DNA of 33,153 nt from an uncultured Erysipelotrichaceae bacterium (GTDB lineage Bacteria; Bacillota_I; Bacilli_A; RFN20; CAG-826), in the NCBI GenBank assembly GCA_902800905.1, contig CADCGC010000018.1, positions 1-33,153 on the forward strand, read 5' to 3'. The notes below the pieces were generated by a model that saw only the letters and a program-made list of their open reading frames with translations, ran no database searches and was not told the DNA's origin. The translations under genes were made by a program, and so were the position numbers. Every line of letters begins with the position of its first letter. The stretch's first letter is position 1. Shown here piece by piece: positions 31,775 to 33,153 of the stretch.

Positions 31775-32337
31775 TAAAATCCTTGAGCTTTTCTTTTAGC
31801 TAAATAAGTTGGTTCAATAATTGCTTTATATGATTTGATGCATTCAGCGATGATTTGTTTGGCCACTGTGACATCTTTGACTTCATCAACCGCAGTGGAT
31901 TTACCTTCTAAGGTCTTATAAACTGCAAAGAAGTGTTTGATTTCATCCATAATGTGACTTGGAATATCGGTGATATTGTCATAAGGAGAATAGAATGGAT
32001 CATTTAATGGAACAGCGATGATTTTTTCATCGAATAAGCCGTTATCCGTCATGATTAGAACACCGATTGGTTTACATTCAACAAAGCTCATTGGAATGAT
32101 GCTCTCACTACAAAGAACTAAGACATCAAGTGGGTCATAGTCTCTTGCGTAGGTTCTAGGAATGAAACCGTAGTTTTGTGGATAGTGAGTACTTGTAAAA
32201 AGTACTCTATCAAGGATTAAGTGTCCGGTTTCCTTATCTAATTCGTATTTGTTTTTACTCGCTTTTGAGATTTCAATTAACGCTAAAAACTTGTCTGGTG
32301 TAATTCTACTTGCTTTTACGTCGTGCCATGGATGCAT
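31774..32337 (-). CDS. ppa: Family I inorganic pyrophosphatase
   Basis: It hydrolyses pyrophosphate, pulling biosynthetic reactions forward. The 187-residue soluble protein has NKYELDKETGHLILDRVLF and HYPQNYGFIPRTYA. The signature YDPLDVLVL follows (metal-binding Asp residues, near 66-74), then KPIGVLIMTDNG and DEKIIAVPLNDP. Many Bacilli instead use the unrelated family II enzyme, so a family I enzyme is a modest taxonomic marker. It starts 11 bases after the atpC stop behind GGAGG, in an operon with ATP synthase genes. Confidence 0.95.
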   Translation of the reverse strand: MHPWHDVKASRITPDKFLALIEISKASKNKYELDKETGHLILDRVLFTSTHYPQNYGFIPRTYARDYDPLDVLVLCSESIIPMSFVECKPIGVLIMTDNGLFDEKIIAVPLNDPFYSPYDNITDIPSHIMDEIKHFFAVYKTLEGKSTAVDEVKDVTVAKQIIAECIKSYKAIIEPTYLAKRKAQGF

Positions 32338-32348
32338 ATGTATCCCTC

Positions 32349-32755
32349 CTATTTTCTTCCGCCTACATCGATTCTATTATTCGCTCTTAGTAAGCTTAAT
32401 TTGGCTCTATTAACTTCTACTTCACTACTATTACTTTGTAGTCTTTCTTCCGCTCTCTTCTTAGAAGCGTAGGCTCGATCAACATCGATATCATCTTTGC
32501 TTTCAATTGAATTGAGTAATAAAACTACTGAGCGGTCTTTTTTGATATGAATAACTCCTCCACCTATTGCATAGATGTTTTCTTCGGAGTTATTTTTAAT
32601 AACTAATTTGGATATTTCTAAAGTCGACACTAAAGGAGCGTGATTTGGAAGAATTCCAATCACTCCTACTGCTGAAGTTGTACTTAAGTAGTCAGCTTCA
32701 GTTTGTAAATATAACCCAAACGGGGTATAAATTGTGACTTTTAGTTTCTTATCCA

Positions 32756-32756
<1 letters not shown>
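32349..32756 (-). CDS. atpC: F1Fo ATP synthase epsilon subunit
   Basis: This central-stalk subunit couples rotation to the catalytic head and can inhibit ATP hydrolysis. The 135-residue protein has the N-terminal beta-barrel with KVTIYTPFGLYLQTEADYLSTTSAVGVIGILPNHAPLVS and YAIGGGVIHI. A two-helix C-terminal domain follows (DVDRAYASKKRAEERLQ to SLLRANNRIDVGGRK). It overlaps atpD by 1 base and keeps the standard atpD-atpC order. Confidence 0.96.

Positions 32757-33153
<397 letters not shown>

Overview
The window looks like a chromosomal segment of an AT-rich Bacillota/Bacilli-type bacterium, probably a host-associated lineage with a compact genome (the lifestyle is inferred). The evidence is B. 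subtilis-like gene order in several blocks (thrS-infC-rpmI-rplT; ezrA-cysteine desulfurase-thiI next to rpsD-tyrS; rlmN-prpC-prkC-rsgA-rpe near rpmB and priA), an EzrA homologue and a GlgC/GlgD pair. TGA is used as a stop (ATGA overlaps at 1886, 3376, 10190 and 10792), so this is the standard bacterial code and not the Mycoplasma code. Nearly all genes are housekeeping genes packed in overlapping operons.

Layout. 1-1540 (+): tail of thrS and its terminator, then the infC-rpmI-rplT operon behind an L20-type attenuating leader; rpmI is broken by an exact 32-bp tandem duplication. 1555-2220 (+): a Phd/YefM-ParE toxin-antitoxin pair with its own consensus promoter, lying between two related terminators. 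2219-6229 (-): ezrA, cysteine desulfurase and thiI (cell division and tRNA thiolation). 6230-6653: divergent control region with an rpsD leader. 6654-8557 (+): rpsD and tyrS. 8609-19056 (-): glgC-glgD-glgA (glycogen), leuS, coaX, an M20 dipeptidase, trmB, a YtpR-like protein and nicotinate phosphoribosyltransferase. 19236-19977 (+): a small membrane protein and rpmB. 20027-26076 (-): an RsmB-like pseudo-methyltransferase, rlmN, prpC, a soluble Ser/Thr kinase, rsgA, rpe and a membrane protein. 26149-29268 (-): gmk (damaged), priA and a DUF1904-like protein. 29333-30721 (+): a short RqcH/NFACT protein. 30769-30993 (-): a small protein whose Shine-Dalgarno can be hidden in a stem. 31247-33153 (-): 3' end of the ATP synthase operon (atpD, atpC), then ppa and trmL.

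The most notable theme is erosion of conserved translation genes. The RsmB homologue keeps its syntenic place and overall fold but has lost both family cysteines and the SAM motif. The YtpR homologue keeps its N-terminal domain but has a collapsed tRNA-binding domain. The PrkC-type kinase has lost its membrane anchor and PASTA repeats and carries HND in place of HRD. RqcH is about 100 residues short. rpmI and gmk are both disrupted; these two could equally be assembly errors. Several operon-first genes seem to start at or very near their 5' mRNA end. I found no CRISPR array, insertion sequence, prophage, tRNA or rRNA gene, and no clear new multi-gene defence or biosynthetic system.
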